From: Tetrapyrgos nigripes
Lineage: Eukaryota > Basidiomycota > Agaricomycetes > Agaricales > Campanellaceae
NCBI GenBank assembly: GCA_013368315.1
Contig: JAACJM010000054.1
Span: 186,001-250,000, forward strand
Reading direction: 5' to 3'
Length of the DNA stretch: 64,000 bases
The position numbers and the translations under genes were made by a program. Under the pieces are notes generated by a model. The model worked only from the letters and a program-made list of their open reading frames with translations, was not told the origin of the DNA and ran no database searches. Below are positions 1 to 12,943 of this stretch, piece by piece. Position 1 is the stretch's first letter, and the number at the start of each line of letters is the position of its first letter.

Positions 1-481
1 GATTTTCCCATGTGGTTTGTCCTCGGAGGTTTTTAATGTCTCCCTGCTTTGTAGTACTTAGTATTACTTAGTTGTCTTAGCATTACTCCATCGTCTCGAC
101 TCAAATTTCATTTCCTTTTTCGCGGACGGCTCTAAAATTTAAACATGTACAAATGTGGGCGTCAGACCTCATGATGACATGCTGGCAAGCGCTCGAGGGA
201 GAACTCCATGAGTACCAATCATCGTCTCAGTATGTCTGAATGTTACACATAGTGTGTCGTCAGTCTGGTTATCGAGACTACCGGTCCATGGACGCAAAAG
301 AAAAAGAAGCTCGAGTTGGTAGGTCTGACAAAAATCCCAGTGATATAAATAGGCCTCGAGACATGCAAATAATCGGAGTCAGTACTATAAGTACATTTAA
401 ATGTTGGGGACCTTTTGCGGGCCAATGAGGATTCAGCGACACATCGTAAGATCAATTCGAAACGTCTTGCATAGTTTAATC

Positions 482-2343
482 CTAGCTCCTCGCCACTGGC
501 ACTGTGACACGACTCCGACTCTCCAAATCAAGTATACAGCTACTCCGAATATCAGTGGCTTTCGGAATCAAGTTCTGACGAATGTTCAGATTGTACAAGA
601 GCGTCAATGAATAGATATTGCCGATGCAGTAGTCGAACATCAAGGCGACTTTCAAGTTCCAGAAGCCAAAATGAGCTCAAATCTCAGTGCTATGTCAACG
701 GAAAGAGAGGAGATAGGGTAGGACATACCATTACTCTCAATATCAGTCGCATAAGTTACAAGAGCTAGTACTGCAGTGAGAGCGGTGAAAGAGCCGGTTT
801 TGAGTGCGAGAGTTACCAGACGGCGAACGAGTCTAAATAAGGATGAAGTCAGTCTTCTTCAATCATCACAGAATTTGTCAAGTGGACATGAAGCTTACAT
901 GCGCGAAGACTTTAGCGTCCTGTCGTGGTCGGTCGATAGATAATATAAGACCAAGAGTAGGGCGATTAACAGGTCCGCCGCCATTGCGGTTGATAACCAC
1001 AAACTGTTGTAAGTAGTCAAGTGCCACGCATGATGCATGGGATAACGAAATAGGTTTGTGAGCCACGAGACACCACTCAGAGCCTGAAGAATGTGAACGT
1101 ACTTACATCACCGTAGGCAAGGTTGGTGTACGATAACCTTGACCCCCAAGGAATTGGATACGAATGACAATGGTGATATACAAAGCACTTGCAAGCTTTA
1201 CAGTGTCAGCAGCCAGAGTTATTGAACATTAATCCAACGGCGGCTACTTTGAAGCTTGAAGAGTGGACTTACTGATAACAGTATCACAAGTCCTACAGCA
1301 CTTGTAACCACTTTTCTTCGCGTTCTTCAAATATTTGATCAGAGATAGAGTAAGTCAGATAACTGATAATGACACAGATGGATTTCAAACGAAGATAATA
1401 CTTACAAGGACCAATATCTGTACAACATGAATGCCTGTACGATTGCTGCAGAGATACCAGTGGAAGCCAGGAACAGGGTCCTAGACCTGCAATCGCCAAA
1501 CAGTAAGTCTATGAATAAGTTATTCTCGGAATAGTGTTTCATATGCCACTATATTAAAATCATAGTCTTACTTACCATTGTTGCGTTTGAAGAGCACGTA
1601 TATTTCCTGCGCCACCCACAGTGGGGCGTGAGGCATCGAGTCAGCTTCAACAATACTTACCATTTTCTTGAATCGAATTCAAAACAATAATAATAGAGGT
1701 ACGGCCTGGGATCTACCTACCTTGAAAGATGACAGCATTCTACAAGTAGTATCCAAATGATTCGAAATCAGGCCGTTACAAGTACGGTGCAACTGTGCAA
1801 CTCACGAGGTAGACGTCGCCACAAGCCGCGATTGTCGTAGCCGTACCGCAAGCAAGGGCAGCGAAAACAACGATCTTGACGAGAATTTTGTCGGTGGGGT
1901 AATGTTGGAAGTAATGCAAAGCCTAAAATAGAATATACTTATATGTCAGTACTTGTACGAGGCACGAACGATTGACCTCGAGAGTCGGGTGGCATGTCGG
2001 TCTGACTCCGGAAACTTTGCTGAGGCTGAAGTGCTTCAAGTTGCACTTGAGTACCACTAGTAATAATACTATACTCACTTGGTCAATCACCAACACATAC
2101 AGCATCAAATTCAGCCATGTTCCTATGATCGTCGACCTGCTTACCGGGTATAAAGAAGAAGAATGGTCAACGTTGCGTCAGCAATGAGATAAACGACTCG
2201 TATCGAGCGTCCAAGGAAGTAGTAGGTAGCACTTACCCAAGTAACTTGTGCAGATTAATAGCCTGAGCCCCAGTGGCATCAGTCTCAACTTCGCATATGG
2301 CATCCATGGGATTTGGTATGTACGTATACGGTCCTGCGTGCAT
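482..2343 (-). CDS. DUF6534-type multi-pass membrane protein
   Basis: About 320 residues in roughly ten exons, found by joining minus-strand frames between clear GTAAGT/GTGAGT donors and AG acceptors. The start is MHAGPYTYIPNP at 2343. Exon 1 (2237-2343, 107 nt) and exon 2 (2079-2136, 58 nt) join in phase, and exon 3 is 1806-1922. Visible hydrophobic segments include STIIGTWLNLMLYVLVI, then LHYFQHYPTDK, TGISAAIVQAFMLYRYWSL, ADLLIALLLVLYYLS, and near the end SLTLLYNLNIRQN. This order (short N-terminus, 'YF..YPTDK' loop, 'GISA.IVQ.F..YRYW', 'LYNLN.R') matches the fungal DUF6534 integral membrane family, whose function is unknown. The stop is TAG at 482-484. The small exon near 1721-1739 and the acceptor after it are the weakest joins. 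No frame break was seen. Confidence 0.72.
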
Positions 2344-3154
2344 GGGGCGCTTCCGGGCCTCGGCTTCGTTCCTTCGTTTGAACTCGCAGCGCTCGGCGGA
2401 CGACGGGTGACGGGCTCAGGCTTTGTGCTTGAATGCAAGAGGGAGAACGAAAGGGAGATTATGAAGGTAAGCTTAAGGTAGGTAGGAGGAGACTAGAGAC
2501 CGAGACCAGGCCAGCAAGTTGTCTGTCGACGTCTACTTATACAATTGCAAGTTATGACGTGCCACTGTGTCAATTGAATATTTTCGTTACTAACGCTAGC
2601 GCTTCAGCCTGAGATTTTCAAGCTTCAATAAGTAGTGTCAATCGTGGCGCAGCCAGCCCTGAGCAATGGTGGTCCCTTGATTTGGTCACTCGGATACGTC
2701 AAGTTCGATTAAATTTGAACGTTGAAACGTTGAGCATTGGAGCATTGAACTTTAGGGAGAGACCGGCGTCAGGAGGCCAGGGAGAGGAGAACGCGGTGGC
2801 GTTGCCACATACACAGTGCATGCGGGGGTCATATGCATCTTTTGAACGGCTCTATTAGACCTCTGACCTGTCTTCGACTCGGACTCAGGTCAAACTAGCA
2901 ATAGAAGAACTTTCAGGTCAGTACAAATAGGATAATATCTAGGTTGATCCAACGGCAGTCAGGACTATCCCAGGTTGATCATACGCTATGCATTTCGAAT
3001 CCAAACTGTTCTGGTGAAGCTCAAGGGAGGACCGTGCTGCGTGGATATGGATGTACTAATTTTGTAACGTCGGACCGGACCCGTGGTACTTTTGAAAAAC
3101 CCCGAAATCAAAAGTCAAAATCGAACCTTGGCTTGACCTTAGCGCTAACCATGG
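2344..3154. other. Intergenic, no gene recognised
   Basis: Upstream of the first membrane-protein gene. Only short frames are present, with no splice-consistent coding signal on either strand. Confidence 0.5.
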
Positions 3155-4070
3155 CAAGAGGGGTAAGATTTTTGACCGATTTTGACAAGCGTCGGGTATT
3201 CGGGATTGATAGCTTGACAGGAGCCGAAAACGAAGCCGAAGTCAGATGATAGGCACGCTCGTGTCGTTCTCGCACCTCTTTCAACCGCGTCGACGACAAC
3301 AAGCCCACCAGACGTAGCACCCTTCAGCTCCAAGCATACCTGCACGCCCCCTTCGAGTCCTCAGCGAAACCAATGACGGGTGCTTGGAGATATAAGAAAT
3401 ATGTCCAATGACTGTACATAAGTAGTAGTAATAAGTAGTACTTAAACATAGCTATCAGTAAATTTGGAATTCCATAACTGATTTCCACTTACCATCCTAT
3501 CATCATTATGATTGCGTCTGATAGTCCAACGAGCGCGGAAGGATATACGAGTCGCGTTGACTTGGTATCAGCTTCGACGTGTCTGTGCAGTAGCTGACTC
3601 AGCTTATTCGGCTTGTCGGCCTAGCCCCCTAGCCGACGCTTGTCAAAATCGGTCAAATCTTACCCAAGGGGGTCCGGACCGGGAAATCCCGTACCGGGGG
3701 TTGGTAGGTAGGTTCCTCTGGAGGAGGCGAAAATTTTTTTTTTGACCCCCCCGAAAATGCGCCTTAGAACAATTTTTCGCTCACTGTTGGCAGTAATACA
3801 TGTTGTTCACAATGCATCTAAGGTCTGATAATACTGCTTTGACCACGTTGCAGTCAATTTTTCGTTGAAGGTTCCGCAAAGCTTCTGACTAGCACAGCAG
3901 TTCAAATAATTTATGTAATCATAAGTCACATGCTATTGCTATATTAAGCAGGTAACCTACTATATAAGGAAGGTAAGGTAGGTAGGTTCCCTTGATGGGG
4001 GCGCAAATTTTTTTTCCGACCCCCGGTATAATTTAATTCTTTTTGGACCCCCTTGATCTTACCCCTCTTG
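3155..4070. repeat. Nested inverted and direct repeats, non-coding
   Basis: An arm at 3162-3195 (GGGTAAGATTTTTGACCGAT and onward) is matched in inverse orientation at 3633-3665, with one or two base differences. The outer 15 bases caaggggtaag-like edge (caagaggggtaagat, 3155-3169) recurs inverted at 4056-4070. Between these lie two direct copies of a ggtaggtaggttcc ... poly-T ... gaccccc block, at about 3703-3752 and 3977-4026. The region has no convincing ORF. It looks like one or more non-autonomous elements, possibly nested. The TSD could not be fixed by eye. Confidence 0.6.
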
Positions 4071-4732
4071 AATCATGGTACACCATAACCGAGCAAACGA
4101 TAATGCAGTAGGGATCTTGAATTTCAGAACTATATATACATCAACAAGACGGAGACTCTTTTTGACTACCTGACTACGTAACTTGGAGCTCCAGCAAAGC
4201 AACGACGACAACCTGCACACAACAACAGCTTCAACAACGAACGACAATTAGCAATACAAAATCAATGTACAAAGATAAGCAAATGCAGAAAAAAACGAAT
4301 GACTCAACGAGTGGCTACGGGTATGAAGTGGTATAGAAGTGGAGGACGTAGAAGGGAGGGAGGGGTATCGGGATGAAGGCAGGGGTAGGTAGGGAAGGAA
4401 GGTAGAAAGAGACAAACGACCAACTCGGAGTAGGGAAAAAAAGAAAGAAAACAGAGACAGCAAACAGCGATGCAACAAAAAGTAGTAGATCCTCCAAACC
4501 AAATCAAGTAAGTGCGACAGATCAAGACACGACCAAGAGAATGACAGAGGGTGGCGGCGACTAAGCGAGAGTCGACGATGACCAGAACGAAGATCAGGTC
4601 AAAGCCGACGACGGCGACAGCAGCTCGAAAGGAGTGGCGAGCTCGAAGAGCAAGAACGTGCACACTCTCCAAGTCCTGTTCCTGTTCCTCAAACGGCCTC
4701 CCCAGCGTTCAAGACCTGACTTGACCCGCCCG
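4071..4732. other. 3' flank of the DUF6534 gene, no gene seen
   Basis: Purine-biased sequence on the plus strand. The minus-strand frames here are Leu/Ser/Phe-rich low-complexity shadows of CT-rich DNA and were not accepted as coding. Confidence 0.45.
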
Positions 4733-7629
4733 TCATATATAACCCGACGTAGGCAATGAACGTGCAGCAGAGAGGACGACACGGGAGCCGCCAACGGTAA
4801 CACGAGGTTGTGGACGAGGAGTAGCATTTGAACGAGAGGAACCGTAGTTAGGTGGGCCAGGAGGAGTGTTCGTATAAGAAGGCGGAGACGGAAACGACGA
4901 AATAACCGAAGGCGCCAGTGAAATGTGATCGAGGACAGAAGTAGAAGCAGAAGCAGGAGCAAATGGAACCAAAGGCTTTGATTAGCTTGAATACGTTACT
5001 CGAGAAACAAAACCATCTTACTCACCTTGTGTCCATGTCCATATCCACGAGTAGAGGTGTCAATATCCTCTGAACTATCAAATCCAGACTGTCCATCGGA
5101 AAAGATCCCATCACAGTCAGCGGAAGATTTGGTAGGGGAAGGAGCGTGGACGCTTGCATCGGTGATCAATTCCTTCGTAGTGTCGACTTTGATAGAGATG
5201 TCTGGACGGCGTTGACCCTGGTGTATGAACATGAGTGAAGATATCTATGTAACAAAAGATTGAACACCTACATTGATACTCCCGAACGAAGTGTCATTCT
5301 TCAACACGCTCATCTTCATACTAAAATCCATCTGACCAGTGGTGTTGACGCCACCACAAGCATCACCAGCGTTACGGATGGACTGACGAACGTTGAGTGT
5401 TGCAAGGAGGGAGTTTGTATAGACTGATGAACGCAAAGAGAAGAAAGGGTTTACAATCAGTCAACATGAACGGGAAGAAAAAGGAAAAGCATAGAAGGGA
5501 GAGAGAGGGTAGAATTGACGAAACTCACAACGGCCAATGTTGAAGAAGAAGCAGATGTAGATGAACGTGTTTGGACGAGCAAGGATCTGCAACGAAACAA
5601 TACTTCGTTAGTTCCTACTCAGCTACGATGTACATTGGTAGACTTACAGAAATCAGAGACGCGATCGCAGTGAGACTGTTAGCCGAAAGCATTATCAGTC
5701 AAGCCATCACAAAGGGAGAAGAAAGGATAACATAGATGTACTCACGTCGTAAGAAGACCAGTGTTGATGGCAAAAATGATCTACGGTGGATAAGGACACA
5801 CGTTAGCCTATCCATCCTAGAAGACTCTGAGAACTTCAAATGACGTACCAATTTCTTGATCATCGTATCGGACCTGCGAAAGAAAAAAAAAAAACATCAT
5901 ACCATCAGCAATCGCAATCCAACATAGAGGAAGCACCAAACAAAAGAACGTAAACTCACTTTCTGAACCCAGTCCTTGATCTCAACAACAACCATGTCAA
6001 AGACAGGGCGAGGACAATGTCACCTACTGCAGCAAGAGCATTCACTGTGATAGAAAGGTTCTCCAGATGTTTGAGGTCGTCGAAGGTACGAATTCGGACG
6101 AGACTGGAGAGGATGTCATGAGAAGGCGTGTCAGTGGGGTTCGTATCAAATGAAGGGGAGACAACGAGAGCAATAAGCGAAGGGAAGGGAAGAAAGAGGA
6201 CGTACCCAATGACACCGAAAGTAAAGACACATGCTTATAGTGACGATATGAGCAAACCAAGATACTGTCAAAAAAGATTGCCAACCTACCGAACTCGGCA
6301 AAGACTAAGGACAACTAAACACGCAACATTCAAATCAACGTCAAAGGTATAAGTGATAGACAGGTCGGTGAGATACTCACGGCGAGAACGGTGATAATCT
6401 TGCTCTTGCCCACTGAAAGCAAGAAAGCAGGAACGGATACCGATTAGCCAAGACAATGACGCCAGAAGACAACACAGAAGACGGAAGGCTCACGGCTCCA
6501 GACACGATGGGCGAGGAAGCTGGAAGAAGCAGAAAGAGAAGACCCGTTAGTTAGGCACAACATCGGAAGCGGAAGTATGAAAGAAGAGGAAGAGGCTTGA
6601 AGATGGGAGCTAGTGCGTCGTCGGAGCAGAGCTCCACCAATGGCAAACAAAGGGACTCCAAAAAGTGAAAAAGAAAAAGAAATCGCCGCCTACTCACCAT
6701 TGAACGAGGAGAGCTGTGAAACCCTGTACACACGCGAAAACGTCAACCCCTAGTAAAGAACCACGAATCAATTGAACCGCTTACATTGAACAGGACCTCT
6801 GCCTATCGCGGCAAGGATCAATACAGATCAGTGCGGGAAAGAAGGAAAGGGTATTCAGTCTCGCATTCAACAATAGAATAGTAAAAATGAAAGAGAGCGC
6901 TCAGGCCCAGTGGTAGCAAGCGGTATTGTACTAGAAAGCCAAAAATCAAGTACAATGTCCGAGGCGGCTACCAACTGGACCGAGATCTTGACGTTGAAGG
7001 GAAGTGTCAACACTCACGAGAAGAGTCCTGTCAACGACGAGGGCAGGAAAAATCAGTACACTAGGCCTCGGACGAGCAAGGGAGGACGTACGGAACACAC
7101 GTAAGCAGAAAGGTAGGATCGCCATAATGAGAAACGAGGTAAGTGTAGACTGCGGCAAATTTGAGGACGGAGACAGAATGAAAGGGTGTGCACTCGTACT
7201 GGTGTGAGAGATAAGGATTTGATGGACAAAGTCGCAAATAATGACGGCGAGCACCTAGAATGATACCGGTCAACGCGACGAAGCCATAGCCTGAGAAGAT
7301 CAGAACACTCACCAACACCTGCATCCATTTGCCATCCTTGTGACTATAGTGACGGAAGTAGTAGAAGGTTTGGAGCACGGAGACTAGTATCACAGATGAA
7401 CTCGAGAAACGATAGAGATGGTGGTCAGTACTCACTACCGAGGAAGCTAGAGCAACGGAGGAAAGTCAGAGACAGTAGATATAAGCCGGGTGAGGAGACG
7501 AACAAGGCAGCGGAGATGACACCAATCAAGGTAACACCCATCCTATGTATGATTGTCGTTAGCATATACATGACAGACCCGAAGAACAAGTGCGTACGTC
7601 TCGTGGATGGTAGGCGTTGACGAGCTCAT
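4733..7629 (-). CDS. DUF6534 domain membrane protein
   Basis: A multi-exon minus-strand gene starting with MSSSTPTIHE at 7629 and ending in TSGYI* at 4733. Joined exons spell the hallmarks of fungal DUF6534 proteins in order: MGVTLIGVISAALF, VSVLQTFYYFRHYSHKDGKW, VLAVIICDFVHQILISHT, VYTYLVSHYGDPTFLL, EVLFN then GFTALLVQW, FLAHRVWS, VGKSKIITVLA, ENLSITVNALAAVGD, LLLRSRTGFRK, and YTNSLLATLNVRQSIRNAGD. Seven hydrophobic segments are followed by a hydrophilic tail of about 150 residues rich in Ser, Asp and Pro. The family is abundant in mushroom fungi and its biochemical role is unknown. Intron edges are consensus GT-AG and frames stay open throughout. A second member of the family lies upstream at 482-2343, but the two are too divergent to be a recent duplicate. 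Confidence 0.82.
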
Positions 7630-8992
7630 TCTGGCAGACGGAGAACTTGGAACGAGTGATTTCGACGTTTTGTAAGGAACGACAGTGGACGAGTGAAACA
7701 AAAGTCGAACGAGTCGGGGGGTGTCGCGGAGAGTATAAATACGTCGTCTAGTGGAATACAATTCTTAATTTTGGCAGGAAAAGAAGTTTGCAGAAACCTT
7801 ACTAGTTTATTACCTCAACCAATTGGATCCGCCGCTCAGGCCCCTCCGTGTAGCCATTTTGGTAGTCTGAAGCCTCTTACAAGGTACTACATCCCCTCCT
7901 GCACATCCAATAGACGAGTTGCCCCCAGAAACAACGCAGACGAAGACAGACAGTTCCTTTCAAACGCTGGACGGGGGGATTGTGGCGCCGGGGACGGAGT
8001 CCACAAAAGGAACCGCTTGTGACCTCCGGACCCACAGGATTCCAGAATGTCTCGACACATCTTCGAATTCGGTACGCTAGCCAAAAATCGGTAAAAAAAA
8101 AATTTGAGGAAGAGATGCGACCATCAACGTCACCCAGCGCCTCGTGTGTCGGGGATTCCCGGGCCTCGACCTTTCGCTCGTCGTTTTTTGCGTCCTCTTG
8201 CTCTTCATGCCTCGTGCGAGCACCCTTTTCGAATCGATGCAGTCCATCATCGACTTCACCATCGTGACCACCAATTTCAAGCCCAGCGCATTTGCGCATC
8301 GCCCTAAAAGCTGACTTCGCAGTTCTTCCCAAAAGAGTTTTCTCTAAAGTAGCAGTGGATCGTCAGCTTTATACTTAGACTCGGGAGAAAACGATGATCC
8401 ACATTATTTCGTCTTCCCATCTGCTTTCATTACCAACTGCCGAAAAATGCAGGTGTTCATTTAGACATTGGCCAGCCAATGAAAAATTTTCATCTTCAGT
8501 TGAACTCGACCTTACTGATAGACCTGACGGGACCCTTACGTCGCTTATATGTCATTATCACTCCCCATGACACCACAGCTTCCGAAGATTTAGCAACTTT
8601 CATATGTTCCAAGAACCCGAGACGCCCTACGCATCAGACGATATTTGTCGCCCACTCTAGACTTTGACTTTGCCACTGAATCAGCTCTCGCCGACATGTA
8701 AGTACGCCTCGTTCCCTTTTTGAACTCGCTGTCAATGTCAATCATCTCTCTGTCTGGAATTTCCAGGCCTCGATGTATCCATTCAACACCCAGATTTGGA
8801 CTTGGGTGAGTACTAACTTTAAACTTTTTCTTCGGTGACACATTCTGTCGTATACATTACTACCCTCCTTGCGCTTCGAGTGTGATTATCTGTGTGCGGG
8901 ATCCCTTCCTTGTTCTCTGAGTCATCTTCTCAGCTTGAACTTCCTTCCATCTTGAACTCACTCACTTCTCGGTTGAACTTGTCTGAATCGTT
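7630..8992. other. Intergenic, no gene supported
   Basis: Contains overlapping frames on both strands at 7877-8332, none with a recognisable domain. An exon-like segment lies just before a GTAAGTACG donor near 8699, with an acceptor near 8766, and could be a 5' exon of the following gene. No start could be tied to it. Confidence 0.35.
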
Positions 8993-9538
8993 ATGTACAG
9001 AACCTCCCGCACCACCTGGCAAACCCGCAAACACATCCTCGAGGAAGATCCCTGGGCTACGAACATCGACGAACGCAGCATCACATGTCGTGGATGTAAT
9101 CGACGTATCATATTGTCCATGCGTACAAAGTTCGCGCCTGGAAATTGGTTGAAACACAAAGCGAATTGTAGGATTATTAGTCCAAAGAACTTTATCGTGA
9201 CTGGTAGTGGCAAGACACAGTTCAGTTCCACGGGATCAGGCACTAATTTGAAGGCGAGCCTTCAGTTCATCGTCATCGGCCCCGTCAAGATCGAGACAGT
9301 CGAGAGCAAAGTTGCAGCAGAAACAATCTGGACCGACAAACCATACATCCCTAAACCTACCCCTACACTCCCGCCTACGCCTCAAGAACCACAGTGGAAC
9401 ATGAAGGGAAACTTCCTGAATGCTGTCCTCGCCAGTGACGGGTGCACTAACGGCGATGTTCAGCTTGGAAAGTTTCCAGTCCAAGTCAAGGTTCGTGTTC
9501 AATTACTCGACTTTGTACGGCTTGCGCTCAAAAGTTGA
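8993..9538 (+). CDS. Small protein with CxxC...H-C zinc-binding-like motif
   Basis: Open frame of 181 codons. Residues about 14-60 read ILEEDPWATNID, then CRGCNRRI, then NWLKHKANC. This 'DPWA...C.GC...W..H...C' pattern occurs in many uncharacterised Agaricomycete proteins and looks like a small zinc-binding module (two Cys, then His and Cys). The rest is unrecognised and includes a Pro/Thr-rich stretch. The true 5' end is uncertain because possible exons with splice signals lie at 8640-8810. The 3' end may also be spliced (a possible donor follows VQVK near 9490). Whether this is a functional gene or a decayed copy cannot be told from the sequence. Confidence 0.4.
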   Translation: MYRTSRTTWQTRKHILEEDPWATNIDERSITCRGCNRRIILSMRTKFAPGNWLKHKANCRIISPKNFIVTGSGKTQFSSTGSGTNLKASLQFIVIGPVKIETVESKVAAETIWTDKPYIPKPTPTLPPTPQEPQWNMKGNFLNAVLASDGCTNGDVQLGKFPVQVKVRVQLLDFVRLALKS

Positions 9539-12500
9539 AACTATGTCTGTCTGTCGTCGACCCAACGTTGACCACTCCCCTTCCCTCCTATCTTCTCTCC
9601 CGTACGCATCTCTTCATGCGTATGACGATCAATATTATTGGGCCACAAATGTACATGTGCAGTCTGAGCCCGACTCGGAGCTCGTCCTAGTATCCGATCT
9701 CACACCGACTCTGTGTTGGAGGCCGCTACCTCCACCTGCACCTACCGAATCCTATTACCATTCCCATTCCTACTACACCTCGATCTTTAAATCTCCTCTG
9801 CTGCCTCCCAACGGCTATCCCAATTCCAATTCCAAACCTATCCTCGCTCCCATCCCCATTCGTAACGTTCCTCGTAACGGTCATCATCCTCTTAGTCACC
9901 TCTTTCCCTACTAGAGCCTCTACTAGAGTACACCCCAAAAGTCCTCGCCTTGGACATCGACTCGGATAACATACATCCTTATAATACCTTTCTGTTGCTA
10001 GCTTGAGAATACGCCTGCTCGATCCTTTAGCTTTAATACCCTTACTACCTTTTATCCTGTATCTACTACATTTTCCTGGCCACGGCCTCGTACATACCCT
10101 CTCAAGCAATCCTCTACATACTACTTTGGCAACCTGTGAATAGTACGCCAATACATCACTCGAAGTTCTTTTCCCTTTCTGCTAGTTCTCTCTCGCTCTT
10201 CACACTAATCTCCTGTGTCATATTCATCTCTATCGAGTTCAAGCTCAATCGTTCCCAGAACTTCCGAACAACGAAACGGACTACCACAGAGAGCATCGCT
10301 ACGGGTCAGCGGGCACGAACGTTCTCTCAGGCAACATGACGATGTAAAATCGCCATGCACATGACATGTTCAGGGTACCCCCAAGGTACCCCGGGGCATT
10401 TTCACGTGGAGAATGGAACCACTGGCAGGAGAAGCCTTAATACAACCTTAAGTAATGAAATCACATCAGTGTATTAACAGGGTCCATTTGAACCGATTCA
10501 GATGTTCAGGTCCATCGAAGATTCGACAGGTTTATAGGTTCATCTTGAGTTCATCAAGAAAAGAAGTTGGTTCATTTTCTTTCCCTTTCCCGCCGAACCG
10601 ACCAACCACTGTGAGCTCACTTCCGTTTCTATTTCTAGATCCCCTTAATTGATAGGAAGAAGAAGTAAGTGATTTTGGCAGAGTGATCCAGGCTCGTCCT
10701 GGGGTTTCGTTCGGGTTTCGTCTAGCTCGAGCTCCTATCCACTGTTATATCTTTGGACTCTTTCTCCTACATAGATCCCATTGGTTCCATGGACATGTAC
10801 GATGGTAGGATGGCACGAAGGAGTCAAAAACCTAAAATCTTGCCACAACGTTAAAAACCCTTCCGATACCGATGCGTCGTGTCGTTGGCGAGATGAGACA
10901 ATCCATATAGAGGAAGCGACGATCAGCTTCGAAATGTTGTTTGGTTACGGCGGCCTAGCTACTTCTGGATACGCTAGATAGTATAGGGACTCTTCCATGC
11001 GGGAAGGTGGGTAGAATGGAAGAACGTAAAAAAGGTCTAGAGAATATTTAATTTGTACTCGGAGATGTACTACGGAAATACGGAAATCGTACTGTAAATT
11101 GAAAATTCTGGGTGGGAGCCCAATATCAATGCCCATGGCGGTCAGCGATTAGCTAGTCAACGTCTGTACATAGTCCAACTCATGTAGGTCCCCAACTTGA
11201 AGTTCTTCACCTCGGATCCATGCCACTAATGGCAAGACCAAACATGTACCTTACTGACGACGGGGTCATGATGACCATCGTCGTCGGAGGTCCTGAGACC
11301 TCCGAGCTTTCTAGAAATCCAGAAATCCAAGAATTTTGATTGGAAGAAGGCAAGAAGGAGCACTCGGCTGCACTCGGAGCCTTAGGCGGCGAGGGCCACG
11401 AGGCTCCCAGAACGAATGAGATGAAAATAACGCGTGCGGATCCGGATTGGCGTGGCCCGACGAACTGTTTTACTCTTACGATTCCTTCGGCGGTACGTAG
11501 GCCAGAAAATGACGAAGACGAGTGACTTTGCCAGTGCATAGAGTTGAGCACTCGGTAGGATCCCAAGTAGGTAAGATCTTCAAGTTGGGACAAATCAGAG
11601 TACCTGAAGAAATCGTAGACTAGTAGGCTCTCAGCCAGTGTTATATGCATAATACCCGAAACCGGCTAGAGCTAGTGAATCACCTTCGTTTCATAGTACT
11701 TTCTTCCAAGTTCCCTCTTACTGTTGCTTGTGTCGGTGTCGGTTGTCGACGTCAGCTCCGCCACCACTAGTAGTCCTTACGAGTACTACGCCAGGATAAA
11801 GATGGTTAAGGCTACTCCGAGATCTAGAGTCCCATGATTGGGCGCGGTGTCTTGTCCTCTCCTAAGGTACGGACAACAGTCTTCCGAGACATCGAGCTTC
11901 CTTCGAAAACGGGTCCTGCGTGAACGGATTGAGAAATCCGCTTTTATATGCGCTCCGATAGTCATGTAGCGTGCAACGTTAGGAGTAAGTACAGAGGATA
12001 GGGGCAGTAGTGGGTTTAGCCTTCCGACGAAGCTTCGAAGAAGTGAAAAAGGAAAGAAAGAAAATAGCAGCCTTGAACATCTGGAAGAACGTGAAAAGAA
12101 AACCGCTCAGAGGATCGTACAGGAAACTCGAGCACCAGGAATGCAACTGTGATTCGTGAAACTAGCAGGTACTTACTTCGTCCACTGTTCCGGGACGTTA
12201 CTGACCCCCTGAGCTGGCAGAAAAAACGTTCAGAAGACGCCTGGGAGACAACTGAAAGAAAGAGCATCAGATTCGGCGATATTAGCAAGCTAATTGGTCG
12301 CATACCTAGGCCTGGATGTCCCATGAATATCACCCCCGGGCCCAAGGAAGGAGGAGACTATGCACATGAGCGAGCATCCATATGGATGATGACCATTATG
12401 CCGCGAATGCGATGGTTGTATGCCACGTATCGTAGTACGCTGCGTGCATCTTCGAACAAATGATTAGTACAGGAACAGTGAAAAGACTTGGCCCGAGGAT

Positions 12501-12943
12501 GTTGCGTAGAAAATGGTATCTTGAAAAATGCTCGTGAAATTCGTCGGGTGCGTTGAAGTCGACGAAAGCGATGAGCCAATACGCGGGAGGCGAATGTGTT
12601 TTTGTGAGCTGGCAAGGGAAGATATCGAAGTACACCACCAACCTGAAAAAATACAAATTTGATTGCCCTTTGTTAATATTGAGACGACATTGACCTGAAA
12701 TGACGAGTGGACGTACAGAGGAGCTCGAAATGACCTTCTGAGCCCGCGAGGTAGAAATGAGATACTCGTGAGACCTTTGACCGACCTTGAGGCAAAAATG
12801 TCGACGCGTCATTGTAAATGAGCTCTCAACGACGTCTTCTCGAGCTAGCTTTGACATTCTTGTTGTCTCTCATTTAACACTCTTTGGACCAGCAATTTTT
12901 CGTTTGCCAATGTCGATGAGTAACAATACTTTCACTTTCTGTC
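9539..12943. other. Long intergenic stretch without supported genes
   Basis: At 9420-9914 a Ser/Pro/Tyr-rich frame overlaps the preceding ORF and shows no domain. At 12000-12860 minus-strand frames are flanked by a donor-like site (CGAAGTAAGTACC near 12178), but no family could be recognised and the exon joins were not convincing. The rest shows only short frames. Confidence 0.4.

Noticed and set aside
3671..3700. Short palindromes ggtccggacc and cgggaaatcccg as a regulatory operator
   Set aside because: They lie inside the repeat block and have no neighbouring gene start, so a chance or repeat-derived origin is more likely.
4304..4962. Leu/Ser/Phe-rich minus-strand frames
   Set aside because: They are translations of CT-rich low-complexity DNA in the wrong frame around the last exon of the DUF6534 gene.
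7877..8332. Long minus-strand frame of 151 codons and an overlapping plus-strand frame
   Set aside because: Composition is charged and low in hydrophobic residues, no domain is visible, both strands are open in GC-rich DNA, and no flanking splice or promoter signals support it.
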